DNA of 64,000 nt, taken from assembly GCA_003640385.1 (NCBI GenBank), contig RCAB01000094.1, positions 113,877 to 177,876 on the forward strand, in the 5' to 3' direction. Positions 13,101 through 25,969 of the stretch are shown one piece after another. How positions within the stretch are numbered: the stretch's first letter is position 1; each line of letters opens with the position of its first letter. Position numbers and translations under genes: made by a program. This DNA comes from Setaria digitata (lineage: Eukaryota; Nematoda; Chromadorea; Rhabditida; Setariidae). Under the pieces are notes generated by a model. The model did not search any database and was not told where the DNA came from. It saw only the letters and a list, made by a program, of their open reading frames with translations.

Positions 13101-14567
13101 GCAGTGGCATGATGTTAAACGTCTAGAATTTTTTACAATTAAAGTGAAATTTATTTATTATGTAATACTATGATCTCTATTCTTTTAGATGTTTGGAATT
13201 CTTAAATTTATTTTAAGTTAAAATATATGTGGCAAAAAAAGTCACAGTTACGATTCTAATTTATAATATGTTTTAAATTACTGCATAGCTCAAAATAATT
13301 CGAAATTTGATTAGCAAATGATTGAGAATTGAAGTATTTCATTAATTATAACAAAAAAAGAAAACCAAAAGGTTGGAATGACTATAAATACTGGAGAAGA
13401 ACAAGCAGAACTGTTAACAACTACAAAGTTTAGTGTATCATACAAAAAATGCATTTTGTATTGGAAAAAAAGACTTTTTTTTTATTTCTCATTAAATTTA
13501 TCCAAAAGTGTCATAAGTTCATGGTTCAAATAAACAAATTATTACTTCATAGTTGATTTTTTAACAAGCTCCACAAGAATTTGTTTTGGCACCGCAACAT
13601 CGCCGTCTTCAATTTGATCAAAAACTTTTTTAATTTCTTCATCATTTTCCGGAATTGCCGATAGCCGATGCTTTCGTGAACGATAACCATCTCGCATAAT
13701 CCATTCTTTTTTCATACCTACCTTAAGAAAAAGAAAAGGTTTTCAGGCGTAGGAAGGAAAAAACAACTTATTTAAAGTAATATTATTAAATCCTAGAATT
13801 ACATTAAGTGGTAATTTGTTTCAGTTTTATTACATACCTGAAAACATCGCTGTAATCGACATGATTGGCAAAATCTTCGTTTTAATACATTGATGACGCA
13901 GTTTTGGTTGAATGGACATTTTAAAAACTTGAAATGATCAGTGAAAAATTTATAAAAATTGAAGTTGAAAACAAACAAAAATTTGAGGAAATTAATCCAG
14001 CAAAAAGGAAAGAAAAATCCATAGATTTAGAGATTATGAAAAGAAATTGTCACAAGCAGTTAATTTCTATAATATTATTAATTAAGGAAACATATCCAAA
14101 TCACCTTCCACTAGTATCTAACTTGCTTTAGCACGACTGTTAATGTTATTTTAATTAAAATCAATTAAGATAGTATTATAATTAACCTCTTGTCGATGAG
14201 CATTTCTTCGAAAGAATGCTTTGCAAGATTCACATGATATCACCGAGAAATTATAACCAATTGCACGATCACCACACACCTATTGGATTATTTCTTGTTA
14301 CATTTACAAATTTTTGTTATTCTATGAACTTAACATTGTTGTCTTTACACTCATCTAATTAACGAAATTACAGTAAATTTGACTAAATGAATTAATTAAT
14401 TAATGAAAGGTGACAGGTAAAAAATGAAGCAGTTTAACGAGTAATATCTACTCCACTTTGCAAGATTTTTGCGGAGTTGATGATTCGTTCGTACCGGTAT
14501 CCGGAACAGTAAAATCATCTTCGCTTGATAGAGATGATGATGACATTTTCATTTTCAACGGTTTCAT
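10103..14567 (-). CDS. Nuclear hormone receptor of the DAF-12/NHR-8/NHR-48 class (NR1J, DHR96-related)
   Basis: Complete model with 12 exons and 510 residues, all phases agreeing: 14567-14457, 14279-14187, 13927-13838, 13721-13546, 13122-12943, 12856-12717, 12422-12358, 12247-12055, 11794-11712, 10959-10883, 10690-10538, 10274-10103. The DNA-binding domain starts unusually close to the N-terminus. Zinc ligands are C36, C39, C53, C56 and C72, C78, C88, C91, and the P-box reads CESCKAFF, typical of DAF-12, NHR-8, NHR-48 and insect DHR96. MKKEWI follows the second finger. A hinge of about 150 residues contains the Cys-rich CHCKCTCGFYPP. The ligand-binding domain runs from about residue 285 and includes a DQISLLKG signature. 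It ends in a helix-12/AF-2 core, PLLCELFDLS. In C. elegans DAF-12 binds dafachronic acids and controls dauer and stage choice; NHR-8 acts in sterol and xenobiotic metabolism. I cannot tell which orthologue this is. The start was chosen because TAA lies directly upstream. Confidence 0.93.
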
Positions 14568-14660
14568 TTACAGACATTTGCACGGACCAAAACACATTAC
14601 ATTTTTTGCTGCCGAAGACCTTGCCAACTTTATCAGTGAATGAAAATGCTTATCTGTAAT
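14568..14660 (-). promoter_or_regulatory. Probable 5' UTR and splice acceptor of the nuclear receptor gene
   Basis: On the minus strand a T-rich tract and ATATTACAG end at 14654, about 86 bases before the start codon. This is a good cis or spliced-leader trans-splice acceptor. Inferred from sequence signal alone. Confidence 0.4.
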
Positions 14661-15182
14661 ATTCCGATAACACACAAAAAAAAAGGGAAAGAAAGGATGG
14701 GAGAATGACTGTATTTTTTGAACTTTACAAATATTTCAGAAAGTTTTAAAGAATATGATAAAGATCTTTGTAAAATGATATAAAACTTATAAAATTTAAA
14801 GCAAAATATATATATATATAAATCCAGTTTTTCGTTCATTCTCAATTTTTATTGCTGATGCTATATATATTTCGAAATTTGATGAAGAAATTTTAGAGAT
14901 TTTCAGCATCTTTCCAAATGCATTAAATTATTATTTATATGTAAAACAAAATGCCAAAATATGCACAGCGGAAGTAATCAATTTATTTCTCTGAATTTAA
15001 CTAATTTTTACTGGATCCATTAATTCAAATTTCCAATTCGTATTTTAATTTCATCCCATCTAATCATTCCTTCTAATAATAATGCTACTATCAAAAATCT
15101 TATCAGCGGTGCACATAAATTCTAAAGCAGCTAAAGAAACAGCTGCTTTTCAACCTATAATTTCAAACATTTCAATTCCAGG

Positions 15183-15250
<68 letters not shown>

Positions 15251-18200
15251 TACACACACACATAGATAAGGACAAACAGACATGAAGATAGAAAAACAAA
15301 CGTGTACCTAAGCTTATTAAGCTTATCTGTTCCCTTGTAGCTAATGGATTTTAAGATTTTTTTTTTGAAATGTCAATTATCCTGATGCTATGATTAAAGT
15401 GCTTCATTTTATCATTATTTTATCTTATCAAATGAGCGTTCAGTCTTATTATCCATTTGTCTTCATTACTTGTTAGTTGTTTTTTTCCTTTTTTTTTTTG
15501 TGAAGTATTGTAAGAACACACAATAAAAATATCAGTAAATTAGAAAATTTGTATTTAATTCAGATTTATTTCAACCATTTTAAATTTACTACCAATAGTA
15601 ACGATAGCATTGATATGCAATAATTTATATTGTGACGATTATTTAATCATGTTTATAACATGTTTGACATCACTTTTTATACCACTATTACTGCCACTAT
15701 CATTTTTAATTGATATTTCATTTTTATGAATTGATAAAAATTTCTTGTGCTGATTACTACGCAATCGAAGTTTTCTTTCTTATTTCGCTTATTTAAAATG
15801 TCACCTAATTCTATTGCAATGACACTCTTTTTCATTGGCAAGCTACGAGAATCACTAAGTTGCAAAGAATTAACAATGATAAATTTTAATTTGCAAATAA
15901 AATTTTTATGGATTAATAAAATTTTTATAGATTACTTCGAAATCAAAAAATGAATCGTTAATTCATAAAAAAAAATAAGTAAATTTTCTTCATTATCATA
16001 AATCCAATAAAACACCACATCCTCAGTTATTTCTTTCGCTATCCTTCATACTTCAAGATGATCTGATCAATAACACTACTATCATTTCTCCTATCTAACA
16101 GATCTGAACCACTATTCAAAAAAACAAAAAAATGCCTTCATCAAGCTCTAAAATATCAATAAACAAGTGAAGGACGTTCTATAATCTAACAACAGATGAT
16201 TGCAAAGTTTTTTTTTTGTATAAACACGGAGATAGGAACAAAACTATATATTTCAGCGAATATGAATAAAAAATGGTTTTTATCTTCTTTTGAAATATAA
16301 CGCTATTTTATTATGTTTTGAAAATATTTCAAGATTTTGCAAGATTCAAAGGGCTGAAATTTTGCTTTAATATTCGTAATTGTGCAATACTTTGATAAAA
16401 TAATTAGTAGCATATTTCAGATCAACAAATTTTGATTAAGAAAAAAAAAAAAAAAAAAGAAAACTGTTGCAATAATAAGAAAGTTGTTCATAGTGCAGCA
16501 AAAATTTCTGCAACAACAATCTTTTAAATTTTCTTTGAACTTTTGAATATAGTTCAAAACAAGCATTTATCGGTTTTACATTATTATTAAAAGAAAGTTA
16601 TCAATTTCAAAAAATAAAAAAATTACTTGTTAAAATTTAATCAATACTACTGTAAAGTATTATTTTTCAAATCATTGTAAATAATTGTTTTATACCATCA
16701 ACTGAAGAGTTCAATCAAGAATTTCAACGTTCCATCACTTGAATTCTAATCTAGAGGCTAAAATTCAAAAAAATATATATATATCAGGAGTTCCTAGCAT
16801 TTTATCCAATCTATCTCGACCATTTCTAATCACTTCAGCAATTCTTTTGATATTACGCTAAATCCTCCTGTCCCTACTGTGAATCTTTTTTTTCCGTCAT
16901 AATCATAAATCGTTTAAATCATTTCATATTTTTCTTCAGTTCACTTATAGAGAGAGTATGATGAGTATATCAATCAGTTCCGTCCCTTTAGCTACTGTGA
17001 AATCCGCGCATTATTCACAAATTTCTTATCAGTATATGTTTATAAATTCTAAATTACTCTTCCTTTCTACAGTAGCTACGGTTTTACCTATACTTCCATC
17101 TTTATTGTATAATTGACATAGTATGCATTCATTAATGATAATTATAGCAATAGCTTATCACAATTATTTTGTTTTATATAGAAAAAAAATCATTCAGTTG
17201 ACTAGTCCATTCTCCTACTAAAATCGCTTCCTTTATCAACTGATAATGATATTTCAATTTTTGTCTTGATTATATATTTTTAACAATAGTCCTTTAGAGT
17301 CATCTTTCAAAATTCTATTTCATAATCAGAAGTCTTTATTCAATAGCCTCTTTCACATTACTGCATCAATTTATCTCTGAACTTATTAGTTAGCTAATTA
17401 ATTCTTTTCCTATGATTCTTCTAACTGTAAAAAGTCATTAAGTAGTTACTTGTAAATAAATTTCGTCTTATTTATTTGAAGCAAATATAACAAATCGATG
17501 TCATCGAGAGGATGCAAGCGCACAATCTGTTGGCAAATGATGAATTTTGGACTCCAATTTTGCTTTCAAATCTTTCATATTCAACAGATGACTGATTTTG
17601 CTTTTATCTTAACTGTTTCATGCTAATATTTTCTTTAATAGAATTTATCACTAAATAGTAATAAAGTTGCCAGAATAATTCTTAGATTTTAGATTTCATC
17701 TAATAACCTATTCTAGAAATGACGAACAACAGGAAGGGAAATCTTATCTGACACACTTGCCAAATCTTTAGGTAGTTAAAGCAACAATGGAAATTTGTCT
17801 AAAATTAAGTGACAAGAAATTTTACAATCTATCCATGTCATAAATAATTTTTTCCACTACCACTTAGGATTTTTTGCTAATCTTTATCAATTAATGATTA
17901 GTTTTTCTTCCTATAAATCTTTTACAATTTCCTTTCTTTTCCTCAAGATAATTTCTCGAGCAGAAGCCATTTTTATATTATCATAATGATTATCCTTATC
18001 AGCATGTTAGGGAAAAAAATCATTAGATTTTAGGTGCCATTGTTAATATTGTAACTACTTCAGTTGCTACTACAGTAATTATTATTATTGTATTCATTAT
18101 TATTGCTGCTACTGTTAGAAAGTTTTGCTTTGCGTAACAGCACTGAGGAATTTTTTTCATTGCATGGTTTGTTTTTTGTTTCTTTTTTTGTCTTCATTCA

Positions 18201-18591
18201 CATTTCCAGCATGATTTTTAATTACTCGTTTATTCCTGAATAATGCACTTGCACAAACTTGAATTTCGAAGGTTCCTAAATTTTCTGAACTTCTTTTTTT
18301 TTTTTTTTTTTTTTTTTTAAATCTACAGTAGGATAAGTCACAAAACTGCTGAAGAATTTTTAATTTTTTAAAGATGCTTTTTCCTTTCTCATAATTTTCT
18401 CTCCTAATGTTTTACATCATAATAGATCTATTTCTGTACTCCCAAATGTACTGCTGATACATTTGTCCAGTCTAATTGTCTTCTAATTTAGTTTTGTCTT
18501 CAGCAGATGTGTTTCTGACGAATTTCGCGACACTTTTCTTGACAATAATATTAAAATATTTGTACCGTTCTTTTGAGAGAATATTGGAAAT
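14661..18591. other. Divergent intergenic region between the nuclear receptor and the acidic protein gene
   Basis: About 3.9 kb of AT-rich DNA between two genes that point away from each other, so it should hold both promoters. It contains a long CA repeat at 15184 and poly(A)/poly(T) runs. It has only short unsupported open frames. No RNA gene was recognised. Confidence 0.6.
15184..15262. repeat. (CA)n microsatellite
   Basis: A nearly pure CA array of about 62 bases followed by an interrupted CATACA tail. The Thr/His open frame across it is an artefact. Confidence 0.97.
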
Positions 18592-21500
18592 ATGATTAAC
18601 AATAAAGTTGAAGTGAAAGAAACAGATATGGAATCGGAAATGGTCCAGAAAAGCATAGCAATTGCTTTGGAAGCACAAAAACTGTATATGCTCGACAAAG
18701 TAAGAATTTAATCAAGCTTTTGTTTGCATAATTTGATGCATAATTGTTCGAAAATTTCGCTTATTTTCGGTAATATCATTAAGGCATTTCATTGGAATAA
18801 TTTTGGTCATTTCATAATTATTTCTAGATTAATTTTGATTCAAATTTTCAAAGAATAAAACAATTATGCTAATATACAATTGGTCGGCAACAAATAATAA
18901 AATTCGGTTTAATTTGTTGAACATATTTTTTCACCAGAACTGTTGGAATAAGTATTTTTTTAAAGCTACAGATGAAAATGCTAAAAATATTGTTTTAGGA
19001 TATGGCTTTTTATATTAAAGAAGAATTCCAAAGAAGGTTTGGTTCTACATGGCATTGTGTTGTTGGGAAAAGTTTTGGCTCAAGTTTCTCATACGAAATT
19101 CAGCATTTTATTTTATTGAAATTTAATCAATTATCCATTGTAATATTTAAATGTGGCTACTGATGTTAACATGCATTGAACTTTGCATAAAATGCATTTG
19201 ATACTTTTTGTTCGCTCAAATCAACCATTTCACTTCTTTCGTTCGTAGTTTAAGAAAAAATGAATAAAACCTAATANTGAAACTAATAAATTTAAAGAAG
19301 ATAAGCGTCTGTGATATGTCGGGGAATAGTAAAATTTTCGGGGATAAAATTATTTTAATTTTTCAGATTTAAAAACTAAACTTGCTAATAATCACTGAAT
19401 AATTATTTTTGAATGGCAAATTGCTAAAAAGATTGAAATAATAATTTTGTATTAAAAAAAGAAAAATCTGCTACTGGTCAGATGAAACATATTTTTTTCC
19501 CCAAACGAAAGAAAGTCTAAACTTTTTAGATAAGTGCAAGAATTTTTTTTCCATAATTTTTTTTTTCACTAGCTAGAAATCTTAAAATACTGTGGAAACG
19601 ATCAACAACACAAAGCGAAATCGGCTGAAACATTTTGAAAAAAGATTTTTTTTTCTCATTTTTCTCTGAGCTCATTATTAAATATAATTGTGATGAACAA
19701 ATGATAAGCCCTTTTGGAATTTCAATTCTGAAAATTTTTTTCGGCGGATAAGTATCGCTCAAAAAAAGAAAACAAATATATTATTAAATTTTTTATAAAA
19801 GATTCTGGATTAAAATTGATGCAACTTCTTGTTCCATCATTGTTTATCCTTCCTTTTTTTTTTCTTTTTTTTTGAAACGAAAAGAAAAAGTGCTCTTTTT
19901 TCATATATTTTAAACTTGTAAAATTATTGCAAAAGCAAAAAAAAAAAAAAGAAAAAAATTACTGATGAAAAATTAGGGAAATTTTATATTAGAAAGATTT
20001 TTTACACAATTTGTAGCAAAAATTATCTGTTCATCGCAATAAACTTAAAAAAAACTAAGACATGCCAAGCTAAAACTTATTCAAATCAAATAACAAAATA
20101 TGTTTGTTGTCATAATAATCAATTACGTTTATTAGTTTTCTAAAATGATTAAAAAAAAAAAAGTCACATAATAGGTTTTAAAACTAAATTTATCATATTT
20201 CTGTTTATTTTTGGATGAAATTTAATGTGATTGCTTCGCCCTATATCATTACATAAATGAATAAAATATTGAAATGCATGGCATGTGCATGTTAAACGGA
20301 ATATAAAGCATACAATATTTATTGATAAAAGAAAAAAAAAGAAAAAAGAAGAAACCGTATTTGATTATTTATTACCAATACTTGTGCTCTTCCTTCTTTC
20401 TTATCAGATGACAGATTTCCAGTGTCTCTTTGGCCATGATAACTACTACCTTAGCAAATAATCGTCCAGGTGACAATGTGTGTGTATACGATCGGCCACA
20501 TTTATTTATTTCTTCTCCAGCAATGTATAACAACCTTGTCAATTTGCAATGTTTTCAAGCATTTTGCTCGCTAGAAATAATCTATTTTTATGAGATTAAT
20601 TTATGCTAATTGACTTTCATCATTTTAATCTTTAAAATGTAATAAATTATTCTAAATTACTTTTACAATAATAAATGAAGTATTACTTGATAAAAATTTG
20701 GTCTTTTTAAAATTACAATCAAAATAATCGCAAAAATATTGAACATTAAAGTTTGATATATTGTTTGAAGGTTTTAAAATTATAGTGCTCATAATTGTTG
20801 AAAGTAGATCACTTTACGTTGATTGGTTAGTTAGGAAATGTAATTAAGGATGCAGGTGACAAATTTTTTGATAAAATAAACTTTATTTGATAAGAGGAGG
20901 TTGCAAATAATAGAGTTAATTCTAAAACTAAGTAAATTTATAAAAAAATTATGGGCAAAAATATATCGAAAGCTAAAATAATTGTAACTCGGCCAGAATC
21001 AATCATTAGATGATGAATCCAGCTAATCATACTATTACATTGATCAACTCTTTCAAAACTATCTAAAATCTGTTTGTCTAGTCTCTCGATAGAGTTAACC
21101 TAACGATAATTACCGACCCAATTTTAATAAATCGCATCAGTAAAGTCTTTTCCTTCATATCTTAAAAAAATTTTCGTTAGTTATTTCCACTTATCCTTGT
21201 CATCCATTGATATTTTCCAAAGATTCTTATGAAATTGAAACATGAACTTGCAGTAACACTCAAAACTGATCGTTTCAAATCTTGATACTTAAAATTTAGT
21301 GATTTTATTGTATTTCTTTCTTTAATTCGAGTTTTAGATTTCAAGCGGACCAGTAAAATTAATGACAAATATGGAAACTGACGGTACATTTTCTTTTCTC
21401 GTAATAATTAAGATGTTAATTCTCCGTTTTTTATCTTTTTTTTTTTTCTGCTTGTTTTTTTTTTTTTCTAAGTATCACTGGCACATTTTGATAATAAATT

Positions 21501-24500
21501 GTTTTATGTATTCGACTCTTAAATCACAAATTCAAGATATGGATAGAAAGGAAATTTCAGATAGTTATCGAGTATGGAAAAGCAGGATGCTTGCCTTTAC
21601 ATCATCAATATTATTCAAATTTAACTTACTTAACATATAAATTTTTTCCTTAAAGCGTGTGTTAGTTTAAAAACAGTTTAAAATCTGAAAGTGGGAAAGT
21701 AAAAGAATAATAAAAAACTGCCAACTTGCAACCATATTATTTTAAAACTCTTCTGATGAAGAGCTATGATTTATTTCATTTCATCCTGCTTTTCGATTCC
21801 ATGCTTACATGTAGCTTATTGAAAATTAATTAATTTCTGTTTATCAGTTATAACTTGGCATTTTCCAGATCTGCTCAATCAGGTGTTTGCAGTGCCTATC
21901 AATTTGCCACCTGTAAAATTTTCGTCAGATGATGATCAATGCAGCATTAAAGGTATACATACTTCTTATCAACACCGCTTTTTTTTCAAAACTTATCACT
22001 GTTATCTTTCTTACTTTGCAACAGCTTTTATCACTTCCACATGGATTATTTCATTTCTTAAAGTATCCGCTTTGAATTTTATAAACTAATGAGTAGACAC
22101 AAATATAGTTACTAAAATTTTAAGTACAAACAAACTTTTTTTCCTTTTTTAATCTTTAACCGAATATTTGTATTTAGAATAGAAAAAAAAAAAAAAAAAG
22201 ATAACAAAACAAAACCTTTTGTTCCATTGTTCCGAAGCAGCAACTTTCGTGCTGTATCAGAAATTAAATGTTTTGTTAATTTCATCATATTCACTATCAT
22301 TCATACGTCTTCTGCTACGTAAACGTTGTAAAACTTACAGGAATGTATTCTCTCAGCAAATATAATTATACAATTTAGCATTTTGCTTTTGTTCAATATC
22401 CTGAATAGTATAAGCCAGCCAAATACACCATCCACTGAGATAATTTTAATTCATGTCTTTTTTGTGAATTGGTCAATATTAATTAATTAATTAATTGTAT
22501 TGATAATATATATACGTCCTTATCACTATGGGTAAAATTAATGAGATACGATAGATTTTAAATTTTCCGAAAATGGCACCCATAATCAGTTATAATAAAA
22601 GAAATTTATTATGAATTGGTTCGCCTTATTATTTTCTTTTTTCAAGAAAAAGGAATTAATCAAAATAAAGAAAAATCACTGTTTCAATGGTGTAACATTT
22701 GTGGTATTTTTTTTAGCAATATTGTTGTAAGGTTAAAAGAGAAGATTAGGTTAGTTTAAAGTTGCAACAAAAATATACTCACAAAGGATGAAATGCTGTT
22801 GAATTGGAATCAGGTTTAATAATAAGAATGAACGAAAAGGAAAATTTGAAAAATTAGGAAAATGAGCATCAAGCTAGTTTGAATTCTTACAACTAGAAAA
22901 TCCAAATTAATAGAAATAAATTTAGACTAATGAGAAAATACTGAGAAAAAGGCAAATATAAAGCTACAAGAATTTAGCAAAAAATGCAAAATTAAGACAG
23001 AAATTAATCATCTAACAGGAAAAAAGAATTTTATTTTAAATTTCAGAAGAAGAAAGCCATACTACGGATGGGGATATGTCACATTCCGAACATATAAATG
23101 TTGATGATATCGAGAAGGATGCTGTTAAATCAGAGGAATCTGAAACTGTTCGTAATCATTGTTTTATTGCATTGCATGATATATAAAAATGCTCACTGAC
23201 AGTTTATTACGTCAATTTCATCAAAAGAACTTTTAATTAAAGGATGAATTATCAGCATAATCAGCACAGCTAGATGGTCATTTAATGAAACTCCACTGGT
23301 CACTGCTAACGGGGTTCTGATCACATGTCGGACTTAGAATAAAGAAAATATCGAATTATTTCTTTTAAATCTGCCTTTTTCAGTTCAAACCAAGTCTAAA
23401 TTTGTGAATTGGAAGAGAAAACGATTCATAAGATACGAAAATACAATGTTTATCAATTTAGTTGTTTTTTCTTGTTAATCATTGCCACGCAAATTTATGT
23501 TATACCAAATATTTGGATATTTATAGGCTGATCAATTTGCTAAAATATTTATAAAAAGCGATATTGATTTCAATGATCGACTAGCTGAGAAGGAAAAAGG
23601 AATTAACAATGAACAAATTAAAGTTTTTTTTTTTTTTTAGTGTTTGATTTGGAAAGAAAAAAGGAAAAAGAAAGTTGCTTAGTTTAGGTTCTTGTTCTTC
23701 AAGGAAATCATTTCATCACATTCACTTATTTGAAATCGATACTAATGATTCTAATTTTATGAATTTTTCAAGCTAATTTGTGTTGTTTTTAAGACACTCC
23801 TTTACGAAAGTGAAAGCTTTCAAAATTTTTCTTGAAAATCCAAAAATACCATTCCATCTTGGAAATTGTTTTAAACAAGAAAAAAATCACAAGTTTTGAG
23901 AAGGATCACTGAATCAACAAATCATTTTTTTAAGAGTATAAATCATTAGCTAGATAAATTTAAAGATTATGACATTTATTTGTTTAAGATAATCAAAATA
24001 AAAATTTTTTAAACTCAGCGATTTCTCGGCAACATCAGAGAAAAAAAAAATTTTGTCATGATTATTTTAACTCAATATTTTCTGGATTAACTTTATTCTT
24101 TTATTTTATTTTTATAGCATTCCCAATTTGAGAATAATATCGATGATGCAGAGCTAGATGAGTTAAAAAATTCAGAAGTGGAACAAGTGGAGTTAAAACA
24201 CGAATATACAATTGATCAAGTAAGTAATACTTTACAAATGTGACAAAAAAAAAATGGTCAACATAATCAGGTTGATAATTTTTTAAAAATTTCAAATTTA
24301 ATATTTTAATGTGTGTTGCAGGTGCCCAATTTTATCAAGTAAGCATTACATTTAACTTTAAATTTTCAAAAAATTTTCTCAACTAATAACTGTTCATCAG
24401 GCTCTTCCCCTTGTTTTAAGAAATTTTACATGTCTCAAGAGCGAAAATTGTTTTTAATGTTATGAATTATTTAGTTCGTCCTATCTTTTCATTGTAATTT

Positions 24501-25934
24501 TATTTTTGGAACTTGGCAAAATCAAGAAGCGAAAAGGAAAACTAATTTGAATGAGAAAGAAAAGGAAATGTGCATTTATTTGGTTATCTTGCTCAATTCA
24601 GCGATACAAAACTTCTGCTGAGATTTGAAAAAAAAAAAAAGAAAAAAGAAAGAAAAAAAAGGAAAAAGAAAAAGGAAATCAACAGGCAATGAATTAATAA
24701 TGAACGGAATTCCAAAAATTGAAGATGAATTTTTGCAATCAAAATTTGCAAAATTCTTCCCATTTAATTTCTAAAATGCTATTCTAGTAAACATTTCAAA
24801 TTGTTGATCAAACCGTAATTACAGTCCTTTTATTATTTTTTCTAAAAGACAACCAAAGTTCACTTAAGACACAACTACTGTAAGCGTTCTTTCAATTTAT
24901 TTTGCATTATTGAAGGCATAAGAATTAAAATAAATCATATAAAATAAACTTATTAATAATTACGGAATTATTATTCTCATTCGAATGTGCAGCAGCGTTT
25001 GACAGTTTGAGCTCTTTGGACGAGTTTTTGATTTTTTGCTAGTTTTTGTTATCCATGAACAGTTTACAAGTTTGTAAAAGTATATTAGTACATTATTAAA
25101 CGAAGAAATTAGAATAAATATGAAACGGTTCTATTTAAAAATACTAATTATTTGCTAATAAAATAAGTTGCTTAACTTAAGCCACACTAAAAACCTTAAA
25201 ATATAATTTTTTCAGGTTGAATGTTCGAAACATTCTGAATGTAATTTATGTTGCAAAAATTGGCTCTGATTAAAACACTTTAACGATTTTGTACATTTAA
25301 TAGAAATGTATTCTCTAGACAATCCAAGAAGCCACTGAAACACTAAGCAAAACATTTGATACCGAACCGAAAATGCCTCAAGAAAGTCAAACGGAAAAAC
25401 CGAGCAGCGAAGAAAATCATTCACATTTTTCATCAGGTAAAAATTTACGATTTAATTAAGGATACATTGGTAGGTGAACGACATCTTTTTCTGATCAAAA
25501 AAAAAACATTATTAATTTTTATCTCAACAGTATCTTGTCTTTTAAAAAAATCATTGCGCAACTATTAAATTAAGTGTTGAAATCGAAAAATAAGACAAAT
25601 TCTCAACTTTTTAATACAAATTATTTGATTAATTTATCAAATAAATGGTTCAGTTCTACATAAATAGCCGGGCGTGAACTCAATACTTTGCAAATTTTTG
25701 ATCTGTTAATTAGTTCATTAAATAGAAAAAAAAAAAGATCATCAGTGTGGGCTGTTAAATTTAATTACCTTAACAAAACGATTCATATGCTTTTATTACA
25801 GCAGAAAACGAAACTGAAGTGAACAACGATCAGGTAAATATGTTTATAAAATTCATGAGATTTAAATTAAGTAAAATAGTACAAATAAAACGACGTACAG
25901 TGATTCATCTTTTTTCCTGTTTTATTGATATACC

Positions 25935-25969
<35 letters not shown>

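Noticed and set aside
13096..13111. A 16-base match (reverse complement) between a receptor exon and 43150-43165 resembling a small-RNA target
   Set aside because: About one such match is expected by chance in a window of this size, and 43150 shows no convincing hairpin.
14458..14643. A 61-residue plus-strand frame over the receptor N-terminus
   Set aside because: It is the antisense shadow of the receptor's first coding exon.
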